Source: Clostridiaceae bacterium
GTDB taxonomy: Bacteria; Bacillota; Clostridia; Oscillospirales; QAMX01
Length of the DNA stretch: 8,210 bases
Assembly (NCBI GenBank): GCA_016297585.1
Contig: JAEDGJ010000112.1
Coordinates: 1 to 8,210, forward strand
Direction of reading: 5' to 3'
Each line of letters starts with the position of its first letter. The stretch's first letter is position 1. Both the position numbers and the translations under genes were made by a program. Shown here in pieces: positions 1 to 7,238 of the stretch. Under the pieces are notes generated by a model that did no database searches, was not told the DNA's origin, and saw only the letters and a list, made by a program, of their open reading frames with translations.

Positions 1-1342
1 CCACGGCGACGTTGAAGGCCGACAGATTCGGCGCGTTCCCGCCGGACCCGTCCATACCGCCGGCGGAAGGCGGCGACGGGATCCACGCCATCCCCGCCGG
101 CTCGCCGCGCGTCTCGCGCTCGTCCGCCCCGGCGGCGCACATCTCGCCGAGCGCCGCAAACGCCGCGGCCAGCTCGTCGACGCGGGTGCGCAGATACCCC
201 CGCGCGCCCTCCGGCTCCGCCTTCTGCGGGATGCCGATCACCGCGCCCGCGGACGGGAACAGCAGTCCGCCGAACGCGGCGAGCTTCCCGGAAAACAACA
301 GGAAGAGGACGCTTGCGGCAAAGCCCTCGAATAAGGCGGGCTGCGGCTCGGCCTGCCACGCAAGCGACGCGGCGTTCGCGGCAACGAAGGCGAGGGCGAC
401 CGCAAAGGAGGATCTTTTGCGGTATATCCCGCAGAACAGCCCGCACAGCCCGTAAATCGCCGCGAACGCGGGCGCGGACAGCGACGCGAGATCCATCGCG
501 CCGCCCAGACACAGTCCCGCCGCCGCCGCGGGCAGCGCGCCGGCGCAGGCGGAGGACAGCACGCCCAGCATCGCGAGGACATGGCCCCACCGGATGCCGA
601 AAAACGGCGCGAACAGGCGCAGCACCATGCAGAAGGACGCGCCGGCGATCAGAATCGCGGCTCTCTGCGAAAGCGCGGGGGCCTTTTCGGTGCGGGAGAT
701 CTCCCAGCGCCCGAGCCTGCCGCCGATCTGCCGCGTCAGGATGTTCCATTCGTTCCACGGACGCATTGAGCGCCGGAAGATGTCGTAGAAAAACGCCGCG
801 CCCGCGCAGAGGAGCCCCTCGCAGACGTAGAGCAGAAAATTCCCCCATGCGCCGGCCGTTTCGCTGCCGCCGCCGGTCATCGCAAACGCCGCGCCGGTGC
901 TCACCATCGCAAACAGCGCGGAGGCCGGCAGAAACCACCGGTTTTCCGCGACCGGCGAATCCCGGAACACGATGCCCGCCGCAAGGAGGATGACGCAGGC
1001 GCACGCGTAGCGCAGCGGATCCGCCTGAGACAGCGTGCAGTACCCGAGAATGCTTCCGAACACCGCCGCAAACGGCGCCAGCCTCGCCGCCTTTCCGTGC
1101 AGCTTGCCCGGCAGCCGTCCGCAGGCGCAGGCCGCCGCATAGGCCGCTCCCAGCGGCGCGTACCGCACGAGGATGATCCCCCTCGCGAGCAGCGCGCCCG
1201 CCGCCGCGTCCATCACATATACCGACGCGATCGTCAGCGCCTCCGACGCGCGCAGCTTTTTCCCCAATTCCCGGAATCTGACGGCGGCGCTGACAAGCGT
1301 ACCCGGCGCCGCGGCCTCTCTTTTCACTTTTTCCTGCTCCAT
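1..1342 (-). CDS. spoIIE: Stage II sporulation protein E (SpoIIE)-like, N-terminal membrane part; 3' end outside window
   Basis: SpoIIE is a membrane-bound PP2C-type serine phosphatase of the forespore septum. It dephosphorylates SpoIIAA to activate sigma-F and also binds FtsZ. The visible 447 residues match its N-terminal architecture: a basic cytosolic start (about residues 1-33), then a long run of hydrophobic helices (about 35-60, 62-76, 86-103, 111-126, 137-156, 166-187, 226-248, 254-283, 288-306, 312-330, 338-372). A soluble segment begins near residue 375, with a helix around 383-403 (TRVDELAAAFAALGEM) resembling the SpoIIE post-membrane region. The phosphatase domain would lie beyond the left edge, so catalytic residues cannot be checked. 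The reading frame is open to the window boundary. The start is the ATG at 1342, preceded by AAGGA with 9-nt spacing. The promoter architecture (21-bp spacer and Spo0A-like box) independently supports the call. The alternative is another polytopic membrane protein of unknown function. Confidence 0.8.
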   Translation of the reverse strand, partial: MEQEKVKREAAAPGTLVSAAVRFRELGKKLRASEALTIASVYVMDAAAGALLARGIILVRYAPLGAAYAAACACGRLPGKLHGKAARLAPFAAVFGSILGYCTLSQADPLRYACACVILLAAGIVFRDSPVAENRWFLPASALFAMVSTGAAFAMTGGGSETAGAWGNFLLYVCEGLLCAGAAFFYDIFRRSMRPWNEWNILTRQIGGRLGRWEISRTEKAPALSQRAAILIAGASFCMVLRLFAPFFGIRWGHVLAMLGVLSSACAGALPAAAAGLCLGGAMDLASLSAPAFAAIYGLCGLFCGIYRKRSSFAVALAFVAANAASLAWQAEPQPALFEGFAASVLFLLFSGKLAAFGGLLFPSAGAVIGIPQKAEPEGARGYLRTRVDELAAAFAALGEMCAAGADERETRGEPAGMAWIPSPPSAGGMDGSGGNAPNLSAFNVAV

Positions 1343-1350
1343 CGCCGACC

Positions 1351-1357
1351 ATCCTTC
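1351..1357 (-). promoter_or_regulatory. Ribosome binding site of spoIIE-like gene
   Basis: The minus strand reads GAAGGAT here, with AAGGA ending 9 nt before the ATG at 1342. It decides the start: another ATG overlaps this site in a different frame, but only the ATG at 1342 opens the long reading frame. Confidence 0.65.
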
Positions 1358-1371
1358 GTTTCTTTTGATTT

Positions 1372-1385
1372 CCCCCTTTCGGGGG
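1372..1385 (-). promoter_or_regulatory. 5'-leader hairpin C5-GAAA-G5 in the spoIIE-like mRNA
   Basis: On the minus strand the sequence is CCCCC GAAA GGGGG, a perfect five-pair G-C stem closed by a GNRA-type tetraloop. It lies between the predicted promoter and the ribosome binding site. Its 5' arm would begin only about 8 nt after the predicted transcription start (near 1393). A stable hairpin so near a 5' end is known to protect some Bacillus mRNAs. It has no following T tract, so a terminator is unlikely. The hairpin is seen in the sequence; the stabilising role is inference. Confidence 0.5.
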
Positions 1386-1400
1386 TGCTTTGTGTAGCCG

Positions 1401-1433
1401 ATTATAGCAGAGAGGACTGGTAGATTTTGTCAA
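1401..1433 (-). promoter_or_regulatory. Sigma-A-type promoter with 21-bp spacer for spoIIE-like gene
   Basis: Reading the minus strand, a perfect -35 hexamer TTGACA (1433 to 1428) and a perfect -10 hexamer TATAAT (1406 to 1401) are separated by exactly 21 bp, against the usual 17. Both elements point at the ATG at 1342. In Bacillus subtilis the Spo0A-activated spoIIE and spoIIG promoters are sigma-A promoters with abnormally long spacers of about 21-22 bp, which the polymerase can use only with phosphorylated Spo0A. The match supports both the gene assignment and regulation at sporulation onset. Confidence 0.75.
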
Positions 1434-1434
1434 A
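1427..1434 (+). promoter_or_regulatory. Candidate Spo0A box overlapping the -35 element
   Basis: The plus strand reads TTGTCAAA. This differs at one position from the Spo0A box core TGTCGAA and lies on top of the TTGACA -35 hexamer of the minus-strand promoter. Spo0A sites overlapping or adjoining the -35 are typical of Spo0A-activated promoters with long spacers. Because the box and the -35 share the same bases, the match alone is weak; the spacer length gives it weight. A second, poorer candidate (TTGTCACA) lies at about 1497-1504, at the end of the upstream gene. Confidence 0.45.
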
Positions 1435-1438
1435 CCAA

Positions 1439-1477
1439 CGCGGGGCATGGCAAAATAATCGCAAGCCATGCCCCGCG
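1439..1477 (-). terminator. 13-bp hairpin, probable terminator of the SLH-protein gene
   Basis: Positions 1439-1451 and 1465-1477 are perfect inverted repeats (13 bp, GC-rich) around a 13-nt AT-rich loop. The hairpin lies 21 bp past the stop codon of the SLH gene. On the minus strand it is preceded by an A-rich stretch but followed only by TTGGTTT, so the T tract is interrupted and termination may be leaky. It ends 5 bp from the -35 hexamer of the spoIIE-like promoter. Plus-strand sequence after the stem is also T-rich, but no plus-strand gene ends here. An operator role for the palindrome is an alternative. Confidence 0.6.
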
Positions 1478-1498
1478 CCGGTTTTCAGTTTGTTTTTG

Positions 1499-2737
1499 TC
1501 ACAGAATCCACGAGAAAAAGCCCGTTTTTACGACGTTTTCCTGCATCCGCTGATACGCCCGGAAGACGGCGGCGACGCCCTCCTCCCGGGTCATCGTGCC
1601 GGATGCGTCGAAGCCGCCGTCCGGTCCGGTCTCGAGAATGCCGAGCTCCGCCGCATCCGACGCGCTCTCCCGCGCCCAGACGGGGATCGTCCCGTCATCG
1701 GACAGTGTCCCCGTCGGCGCGGCGCCCGACAGTCCCGCCGCGCGGCAGAGGATGACCGCCGCTTCCGCGCGCGTGACCGGCTCCCCGGCGCGCAGGACCG
1801 TACCGTCCGCCGTCGTCTCGCCCGCGGCAAAGCCCGTCTTCAGCGCGGCGGCGGCAAAGGGCTTGGCCCACGCGGGGATCGCCGCGTCGTCCGCATATCC
1901 CGTATTGACGACCGGCACCGGCGTCTCGCCCGCCAGCGCGACCGCCATCGCGATCAGCTCGCCGCGCGTCAGGAGCTTCTCCGGCTCGAGATACGATACG
2001 CCGCCGAGCTTCGCGCCCTCAAAGATGCCGAGCTCCGCGAGCCGCACCGCCGCGTAGTGCGCCGTGCTCCCGCTCATATCCGCGTATTCCAGACCCGACT
2101 GCGGACGCAGCACCCGAACCGTCACCTCCGCGGGCTCGGAAACGGCGCCGCATTCATCCGTCAGCACATAGGAGAAGCGGTCCGTGCCAGTGCGGTTCTG
2201 GTACGGCGTGTACAGAAAGCGTCCCGTCTCCGCGTCCAGCTCCACAACGCCGCAGGACGGCGCGCTCTCGATCCGGACGGTCAGCGCGTCCCCGTCCGGG
2301 TCGACGCCGCCGAGCCGCGCGCCGACGCCCATATTCCGGTACGTCTCCAGCTCCACCGTCCGCGCGATCGGCGCGGTATTCGTCACGGCCCGGAGCGTGA
2401 TCTGAGCCGCCTCCCCGACGTGCCCGTCGGCATACACGGGATAATAGCGGAAGATTTCCTCCCCGGTGGAGGCGGGCTCGTACATAAGCCGCTCAAAATC
2501 CGCCTTCGCCACGCCCTCGCCGCGCATCAGACGCCGTCCGCCGAGCGTCAGCGCGCCCGTCTCCGGCAGCGTTTCCGCGACGATGCCGCACAGCTGCTCT
2601 GCGCCGCCGATGAGCACCGCCTGTTGTCTGTATCCCGCCGCCGCCGGTTCCGCCGCATAGACGCCGCCGCAGAGCCCGAACGCCAGCAGCAGCGCCGCCG
2701 CGAGCGCGGCAGCCCGTTTTCCATTTTTTCCAAGCAT
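1499..2737 (-). CDS. Secreted SLH-domain surface protein with cadherin/Ig-like repeat
   Basis: This 412-residue protein is predicted to be exported and held on the cell wall. Residues 1-28 form a signal peptide: basic GKNGKR, a hydrophobic Ala/Leu core, then VYA before AEP. About 36-117 looks like a degenerate first cadherin/Ig-like repeat. About 120-209 is a clearer one, with NTAPIA, DPDGDALTV, FLYTP and DRFSYVLTD typical of tandem bacterial adhesin repeats. Three SLH domains follow (about 216-270, 277-336, 343-400), each with the signature T-R-x-E (TRGE, TRAE, TREE). SLH trimers normally bind pyruvylated secondary wall polymers. The start ATG at 2737 follows GGAGG at 2751-2755 with a rather long 13-nt spacing. 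I saw no convincing promoter upstream. The ligand or function is unknown; an enzyme domain is absent, so a structural or adhesive role is likely. Confidence 0.85.
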   Translation of the reverse strand: MLGKNGKRAAALAAALLLAFGLCGGVYAAEPAAAGYRQQAVLIGGAEQLCGIVAETLPETGALTLGGRRLMRGEGVAKADFERLMYEPASTGEEIFRYYPVYADGHVGEAAQITLRAVTNTAPIARTVELETYRNMGVGARLGGVDPDGDALTVRIESAPSCGVVELDAETGRFLYTPYQNRTGTDRFSYVLTDECGAVSEPAEVTVRVLRPQSGLEYADMSGSTAHYAAVRLAELGIFEGAKLGGVSYLEPEKLLTRGELIAMAVALAGETPVPVVNTGYADDAAIPAWAKPFAAAALKTGFAAGETTADGTVLRAGEPVTRAEAAVILCRAAGLSGAAPTGTLSDDGTIPVWARESASDAAELGILETGPDGGFDASGTMTREEGVAAVFRAYQRMQENVVKTGFFSWIL

Positions 2738-2875
2738 TTTTCTAAGCTGACCTCCGTTTTTTGGATTTCGCCCCTATTTTGCCCTGCCGCCGTGGAAAAT
2801 ATAACTGCCCCGGGGAAATCCTGCCGCGCCGCCGGAAGGAGTTTTACAAATTTGAAATAAATTCACGAAATGTGC

Positions 2876-2905
2876 TTGCCTGCACCTGCCTCCCCGTGGT
2901 ATGAT
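2876..2905 (+). promoter_or_regulatory. Extended -10 promoter for the moxR operon
   Basis: The plus strand has TTGCCT at 2876-2881 and TATGAT at 2900-2905, separated by 18 bp, with TGG directly before the -10 making an extended -10 (TGnTATGAT). Predicted transcription would start near 2912, giving a leader of about 45 nt. It lies in a locally AT-rich part of the 219-bp region between the divergent SLH gene and the operon. No comparable promoter was found for the opposite direction. The rest of this region (2757-2875 and 2911-2956) holds no ORF or stable hairpin that I can support. Confidence 0.6.
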
Positions 2906-2959
2906 ATTATAAAACCGGTGTTTTGATACCCTGTATTTTACAAATCTGTATAGAAAGTG

Positions 2960-3937
<978 letters not shown>

Positions 3938-3964
3938 GAAAAAAGAGGGAGGGCTTATATCGCC

Positions 3965-5080
3965 ATGTGGATCCAGAGCCTGTTTCTCGCCCTGCTGATC
4001 GTCATCTTCCTGCAGGGCCGGTATTTCCCCCGCTGCAACTTCAAATCGCTGCGCTACCGGCGCTATTTCACCCCCGACGTCATTACCGAGGGCGAATCCA
4101 CGACGCTCGTCGAGCACATCTCCAACGCGCGCCTGCTGCCCATCCCCTGGGTGCGCGTCGAGGCGCAGCTCTCGCCCTATCTGATCTTCGGCTCCGGCAC
4201 GGCCAATCCCGACGCCGTCAAGCCCGACAAATACCGCCAGTTCCACCGCTCCATGTTCACGCTGCCGGCCTATACGACGATCACGCGGCGGCACAACGTG
4301 ACGGTGCCCCACCGCGGCTATTACGCCGTTCCGTCGGTGACGATGACCACCGGCGACATCCTCGGCATCGGCGACCGCCGCAGCCAGGACTTCGAAACGA
4401 ACACCGTCCTGACCGTCTACCCCCAGCTCATCCCGATCGAAGACCTGTTCCGCATCCGCTCGAGCTTCACCGGCGACATCGTCGTGCGCCGCTGGATCAT
4501 CGACGACCCCTTCCACATCCGCGGCGTGCGCGAATACCAGCCCACCGATCCGCAGAACCGCGTCAACTGGAAGGCGACGGCGAAAACCGGACAGCTTCAG
4601 GTACACAACTACGACTACACCGCCGACGTGCGGCTGATGATCCTCTTGAACGTCGATACGGACGAAAACCAGTGGTCGGTCACGACCGACGAGCCCTGCG
4701 CCGAACGCGCCATCTCGATCGCGGCGTCGATCGCGCAGTACGCGCTGGAAAGCGGCGTCGAAACGGGCTTTGCCGCAAACGGCAAGTATATCGACGACCC
4801 GGAAAGCCCGATGCGGCTCGAGCCCTGCTCGGGCGACTCGCAGCTCCAGACGATCCTGCTGACGCTCGCGAAGCTCACGCTGCTGCGGCGCGTGACCTTC
4901 CACACCTTCCTGAAGGAGGAGTACGATTCGGGCGTAACGGGCATGGATTATCTGGTCATTTCGGCGTATACGAACGAGGAGATCGACGACGCGCTGCAGA
5001 AGCTGCGCGACGCGGGCAACAACGTCGAGATGCTGACGGTCGAGCGCACGCCAAAGGAGGAGCTTCATGCAGCGGATTAA
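3965..5080 (+). CDS. DUF58 domain-containing protein (MoxR partner)
   Basis: DUF58 proteins carry a vWA-like fold and are nearly always encoded next to MoxR; their biochemical role is not settled. This one is 371 residues. It has one hydrophobic N-terminal segment (about 4-17) and a beta-rich region (about 35-170) with HRGYYAVPSVTMTTGDILGI, then the diagnostic DUF58 core GVREYQPTDPQNRVNWKATA near residues 183-202. The vWA-like strand after it reads LMILLNVDTDENQWS (about 222-236). The usual MIDAS D-x-S-x-S is not recognisable there, so metal binding may be absent. Translation starts at the ATG at 3965 after a strong GGAGGG (3948-3953) with 11-nt spacing. Its 3' end overlaps the next gene by 14 bases and contains that gene's ribosome binding site. 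Confidence 0.92.
   Translation: MWIQSLFLALLIVIFLQGRYFPRCNFKSLRYRRYFTPDVITEGESTTLVEHISNARLLPIPWVRVEAQLSPYLIFGSGTANPDAVKPDKYRQFHRSMFTLPAYTTITRRHNVTVPHRGYYAVPSVTMTTGDILGIGDRRSQDFETNTVLTVYPQLIPIEDLFRIRSSFTGDIVVRRWIIDDPFHIRGVREYQPTDPQNRVNWKATAKTGQLQVHNYDYTADVRLMILLNVDTDENQWSVTTDEPCAERAISIAASIAQYALESGVETGFAANGKYIDDPESPMRLEPCSGDSQLQTILLTLAKLTLLRRVTFHTFLKEEYDSGVTGMDYLVISAYTNEEIDDALQKLRDAGNNVEMLTVERTPKEELHAAD
5054..5060 (+). promoter_or_regulatory. Strong ribosome binding site inside the DUF58 gene
   Basis: AAGGAGG lies 6 nt before the ATG at 5067, within the last codons of the DUF58 gene. It fixes the start of the membrane protein and shows the two genes are translated from one mRNA with a 14-base overlap. 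Confidence 0.8.
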
Positions 5081-6395
5081 AAAAATGGCGCTCGACTGGC
5101 TCAAAAGCACCGTCGAGGTCGTCATTCTGTCGCTCATTCTCTGCGTGGTCACGGTCATCGCCATGCCCGCGCCGAACTGCTATATCTGGATCGCGCTGAT
5201 GCCGCTCTTTTCGCTTCTCGGCATCCTGCTGCACGCCCTTTTCAAGCGCGTGCCGGTGCTTGAGTACCTCCTCTGCGCGCTCTGCGCGCTGACGGCGGCG
5301 TTCTTCATCGGCGCAGCACTGGCGTCGACGGTGCCGGAATGGGTCTGCATGGGCGTTTTCGGCGCGGCATTCGCCATCCGCGCGCGCAGCATCGCGTCGC
5401 GCTCGTGGGATGAGGTCACGCCGATCTACCTGTTCACGACCTTCATGGTCATCAACCTCGTCTTCGCGATGCTGACGGACATCATCCCCGTGCTCGAGCC
5501 GTTCCGCCCGGCGGCAACGGTGCTCGGCCCCATCATCGTGCTCGTGGGGCTGCTTTCGATGAACCAGCTCAACCTCATCTCGCTGACCGATGTGCAGCGC
5601 AACAAGCTCCACGCGGGCAACATGGTCGTTTCCTCGACGATGAACCTGCAGAACAAGCTGCTGCTTGTCGGCATCTACCTGATCATCCTCGGCGTCTCCT
5701 GCATCGGCATCCTGATCCGCGCGCTCAAATGGCTCGCATGGCGGCTCTACGAGCTGATCCTGTGGCTGACGAGCCGCTTCGACAGCGGCGAGAGTGCCTC
5801 CGGCGGCGATTCCGGCGGCGGCGACCTCGACTTGAGCGTGCTGGTCGGCAAGGAGGATCTGACCCACAATCCGCTCTGGGATCGGATTCAGGAGATCATC
5901 ATCCGCGTCATCGTCTTTGCCGCCGTCGCGGCGTTTGCCGCGTTCCTGCTCTTTATGCTCTGGAAGGGGATCCGCCGCCTGATCGCGTTCCTGAAGACCG
6001 TCAAATTCGGCGGCGACGAGCAGGACGCGGGCGCGGTCGGCTACGAGGACACGCGCGAAAGCCTCGTAGACCTGCGCGACCTGCCCGCGCAGTACCTCAA
6101 GCGCGCCCGGGACTGGCTTTCCGAGCAGCTTCGCCGCGAGCCGTCGTGGGGAGAGCTGAAAACGGTGCCGGAAAAGGTCCGCGCGCTCTACCGCCGCGCG
6201 GTCTACAAGGCGTCCTCCCAGGGCTTTCATCACAAGGATACCTACACCCCCTCCGAGGAGATCGCGGGGCTTTCCGGTTATGTCAAAACCGACGCGCCGA
6301 CGCTGGATGCGCTGCGCGATTACTATGAAGAGGTGCGCTACGGCAATCATGTCCCGGAAGCCGGTGCCGTGGAGCAGATGAATAAGAAGATATGA
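5067..6395 (+). CDS. Polytopic membrane protein with C-terminal DUF4129-like domain, no transglutaminase domain
   Basis: This 442-residue protein is the third member of the MoxR-DUF58 cassette. About seven hydrophobic helices occupy the N-terminal part (about 16-34, 38-59, 66-88, 91-107, 119-142, 149-166, 197-219). An aromatic-rich amphipathic stretch follows (222-236), then a Gly/Ser/Asp-rich linker (about 239-256) and a final membrane helix (277-298). The tail (about 365-427) resembles DUF4129: VRALYRRAVYKASSQGF, then TYTPSEEIA, then YYEEVRYG. In the usual TgpA-type relatives a transglutaminase-like domain sits outside the cell between the helix bundle and the last helix. Here only about 57 residues lie in that position and no Cys-His-Asp triad is visible. 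The start has an excellent ribosome binding site, and the stop overlaps the next start as ATGA. The cellular role is unknown; envelope maintenance is inference from the cassette. Confidence 0.8.
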   Translation: MQRIKKMALDWLKSTVEVVILSLILCVVTVIAMPAPNCYIWIALMPLFSLLGILLHALFKRVPVLEYLLCALCALTAAFFIGAALASTVPEWVCMGVFGAAFAIRARSIASRSWDEVTPIYLFTTFMVINLVFAMLTDIIPVLEPFRPAATVLGPIIVLVGLLSMNQLNLISLTDVQRNKLHAGNMVVSSTMNLQNKLLLVGIYLIILGVSCIGILIRALKWLAWRLYELILWLTSRFDSGESASGGDSGGGDLDLSVLVGKEDLTHNPLWDRIQEIIIRVIVFAAVAAFAAFLLFMLWKGIRRLIAFLKTVKFGGDEQDAGAVGYEDTRESLVDLRDLPAQYLKRARDWLSEQLRREPSWGELKTVPEKVRALYRRAVYKASSQGFHHKDTYTPSEEIAGLSGYVKTDAPTLDALRDYYEEVRYGNHVPEAGAVEQMNKKI

Positions 6396-7168
6396 AATCT
6401 CCCCTTTTACAGTCCCTGACCGCCGACCCGGACGAGCGCATGACCCTCGCCCGGGTCCTCGACTGCGCCGACGCCGCCTCCCGCGGCACCCCGGCGCACA
6501 CCGCCTTTTTATCGCCGCACGAGCGCGCGCTGGCGGAAAGGCTCGCGCCCGCCGCCCGCTTTTTCGGCGGCTATCCCGACGCGGAGCGCACCGTCGCGGT
6601 CTTCCTGCCGGACTGGGCCGAGGACGCGCAGCTTCCCGATTTTGCGGAGCTCGCCGCCGTCCGCGCCGTGCGGCGCGACCGGGAAGGCAGCGCCCCGACG
6701 CACCGCGACTATCTCGGCGCCCTCCTCGCGCTCGGCGTGCGGCGGGATATGCTCGGCGACCTGCTCGTGCGTCCCGACGGCTGCGACATTCTCGCGGCCT
6801 CTTCCGTCGCGCCGTTTTTGCGCGACAACCTCACCTCCGCCGGGCGCTCCCCGCTCACCGTCACGCTTGTGCCGCTGCCGGAGCTGATCGTCCCGGAGCA
6901 GGCCTTCCGCGAGATCCGCGACACGGTCGCGTCCCTCCGGCTCGACGCCGTCACCGCGGCGGCGTTCTCCCTCTCCCGCGGGAAAGCCGCGGAGGCCGTC
7001 GCCGCCGGGAAGGTGTTCCTCAACGGCATCCCCTGCGACAAGCCCGACCGCGAGGTCGCGGAGGGCGACAAGATCTCCCTGCGCGGCATGGGAAAATGCC
7101 TCGTCGCCTCGGCGGGCGGCGTCTCGCGCAAGGGCCGCGTCTGCCTCGTCCTCCGGCGCTATCTGTAG
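6392..7168 (+). CDS. ylmH: YlmH-family S4-domain RNA-binding protein
   Basis: YlmH proteins bind RNA through a C-terminal S4 domain. In Bacillus subtilis YlmH binds stalled 50S ribosomal subunits carrying peptidyl-tRNA and can act in ribosome-associated quality control. The 258-residue protein has family length and layout. An N-terminal helical part (1-60) precedes a middle domain with HRDYLGALLALGVRRDMLGDLLV (104-126), the family hallmark, and the DNLTSAGRSPLTV stretch. The S4 domain spans about 182-250, with LRLDAVTAAAFSLSRGKAAEAVAAGKVFLNG and EGDKISLRG. The start ATG shares ATGA with the stop of the membrane-protein gene. The upstream sequence is only AAGAAG-like, so expression probably depends on translational coupling. 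YlmH is usually encoded in the sepF-ylmG-divIVA cell-division neighbourhood; here it ends a MoxR operon. The gene symbol rests on domain pattern, not on synteny. Confidence 0.88.
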   Translation: MKSPLLQSLTADPDERMTLARVLDCADAASRGTPAHTAFLSPHERALAERLAPAARFFGGYPDAERTVAVFLPDWAEDAQLPDFAELAAVRAVRRDREGSAPTHRDYLGALLALGVRRDMLGDLLVRPDGCDILAASSVAPFLRDNLTSAGRSPLTVTLVPLPELIVPEQAFREIRDTVASLRLDAVTAAAFSLSRGKAAEAVAAGKVFLNGIPCDKPDREVAEGDKISLRGMGKCLVASAGGVSRKGRVCLVLRRYL

Positions 7169-7190
7169 ACGTCCGCAGACCGGGGTGTGA

Positions 7191-7237
7191 AAAACGCCGT
7201 CATCTGGAAGACTCTTCCTTCCAAATGACGGCGTTTT
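7191..7237. terminator. Bidirectional intrinsic terminator between convergent genes
   Basis: Positions 7191-7210 and 7218-7237 form a 20-bp inverted repeat around a 7-nt loop. Each arm is flanked by AAAA on the 5' side and TTTT on the 3' side, so both transcripts would end in a U tract. There is one C-A mismatch in the plus-strand RNA, but the minus-strand RNA has G-U there, so the stem is fully paired in that direction. It starts 22 nt after the ylmH stop and lies one base from the stop codon of the convergent glycosylase-like gene, so it serves both. Confidence 0.92.
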
Positions 7238-7238
7238 C

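Noticed and set aside
313..993. Arg-rich plus-strand open frames over the left 1.3 kb
   Set aside because: The minus strand is open across the entire region and encodes a coherent series of membrane helices with a good start, promoter and ribosome binding site.
1427..2860. A 477-codon plus-strand open frame across the SLH gene and its flanks
   Set aside because: It is Arg-rich and motif-free, and it covers the terminator hairpin and the SLH gene, which has a clear signal peptide and SLH signatures on the other strand.
2757..2870. A promoter for the SLH gene on the minus strand
   Set aside because: AT-rich words such as TATATT occur, but none pairs with a reasonable -35 at 16-18 bp, and no alternative sigma factor pattern fits with correct spacing.
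2911..2956. CTGTAT direct repeats (2931 and 2946) and the near-palindrome AAAACCGGTGTTTT at 2911-2924 as operator sites
   Set aside because: They are short and imperfect in an AT-rich leader, with no known regulator pattern; they could easily occur by chance.
4956..6350. A 464-codon minus-strand open frame antisense to the membrane-protein gene
   Set aside because: Its composition is dominated by Arg, Asp, Glu and Gln, the antisense image of a membrane protein, and no family motif is seen.
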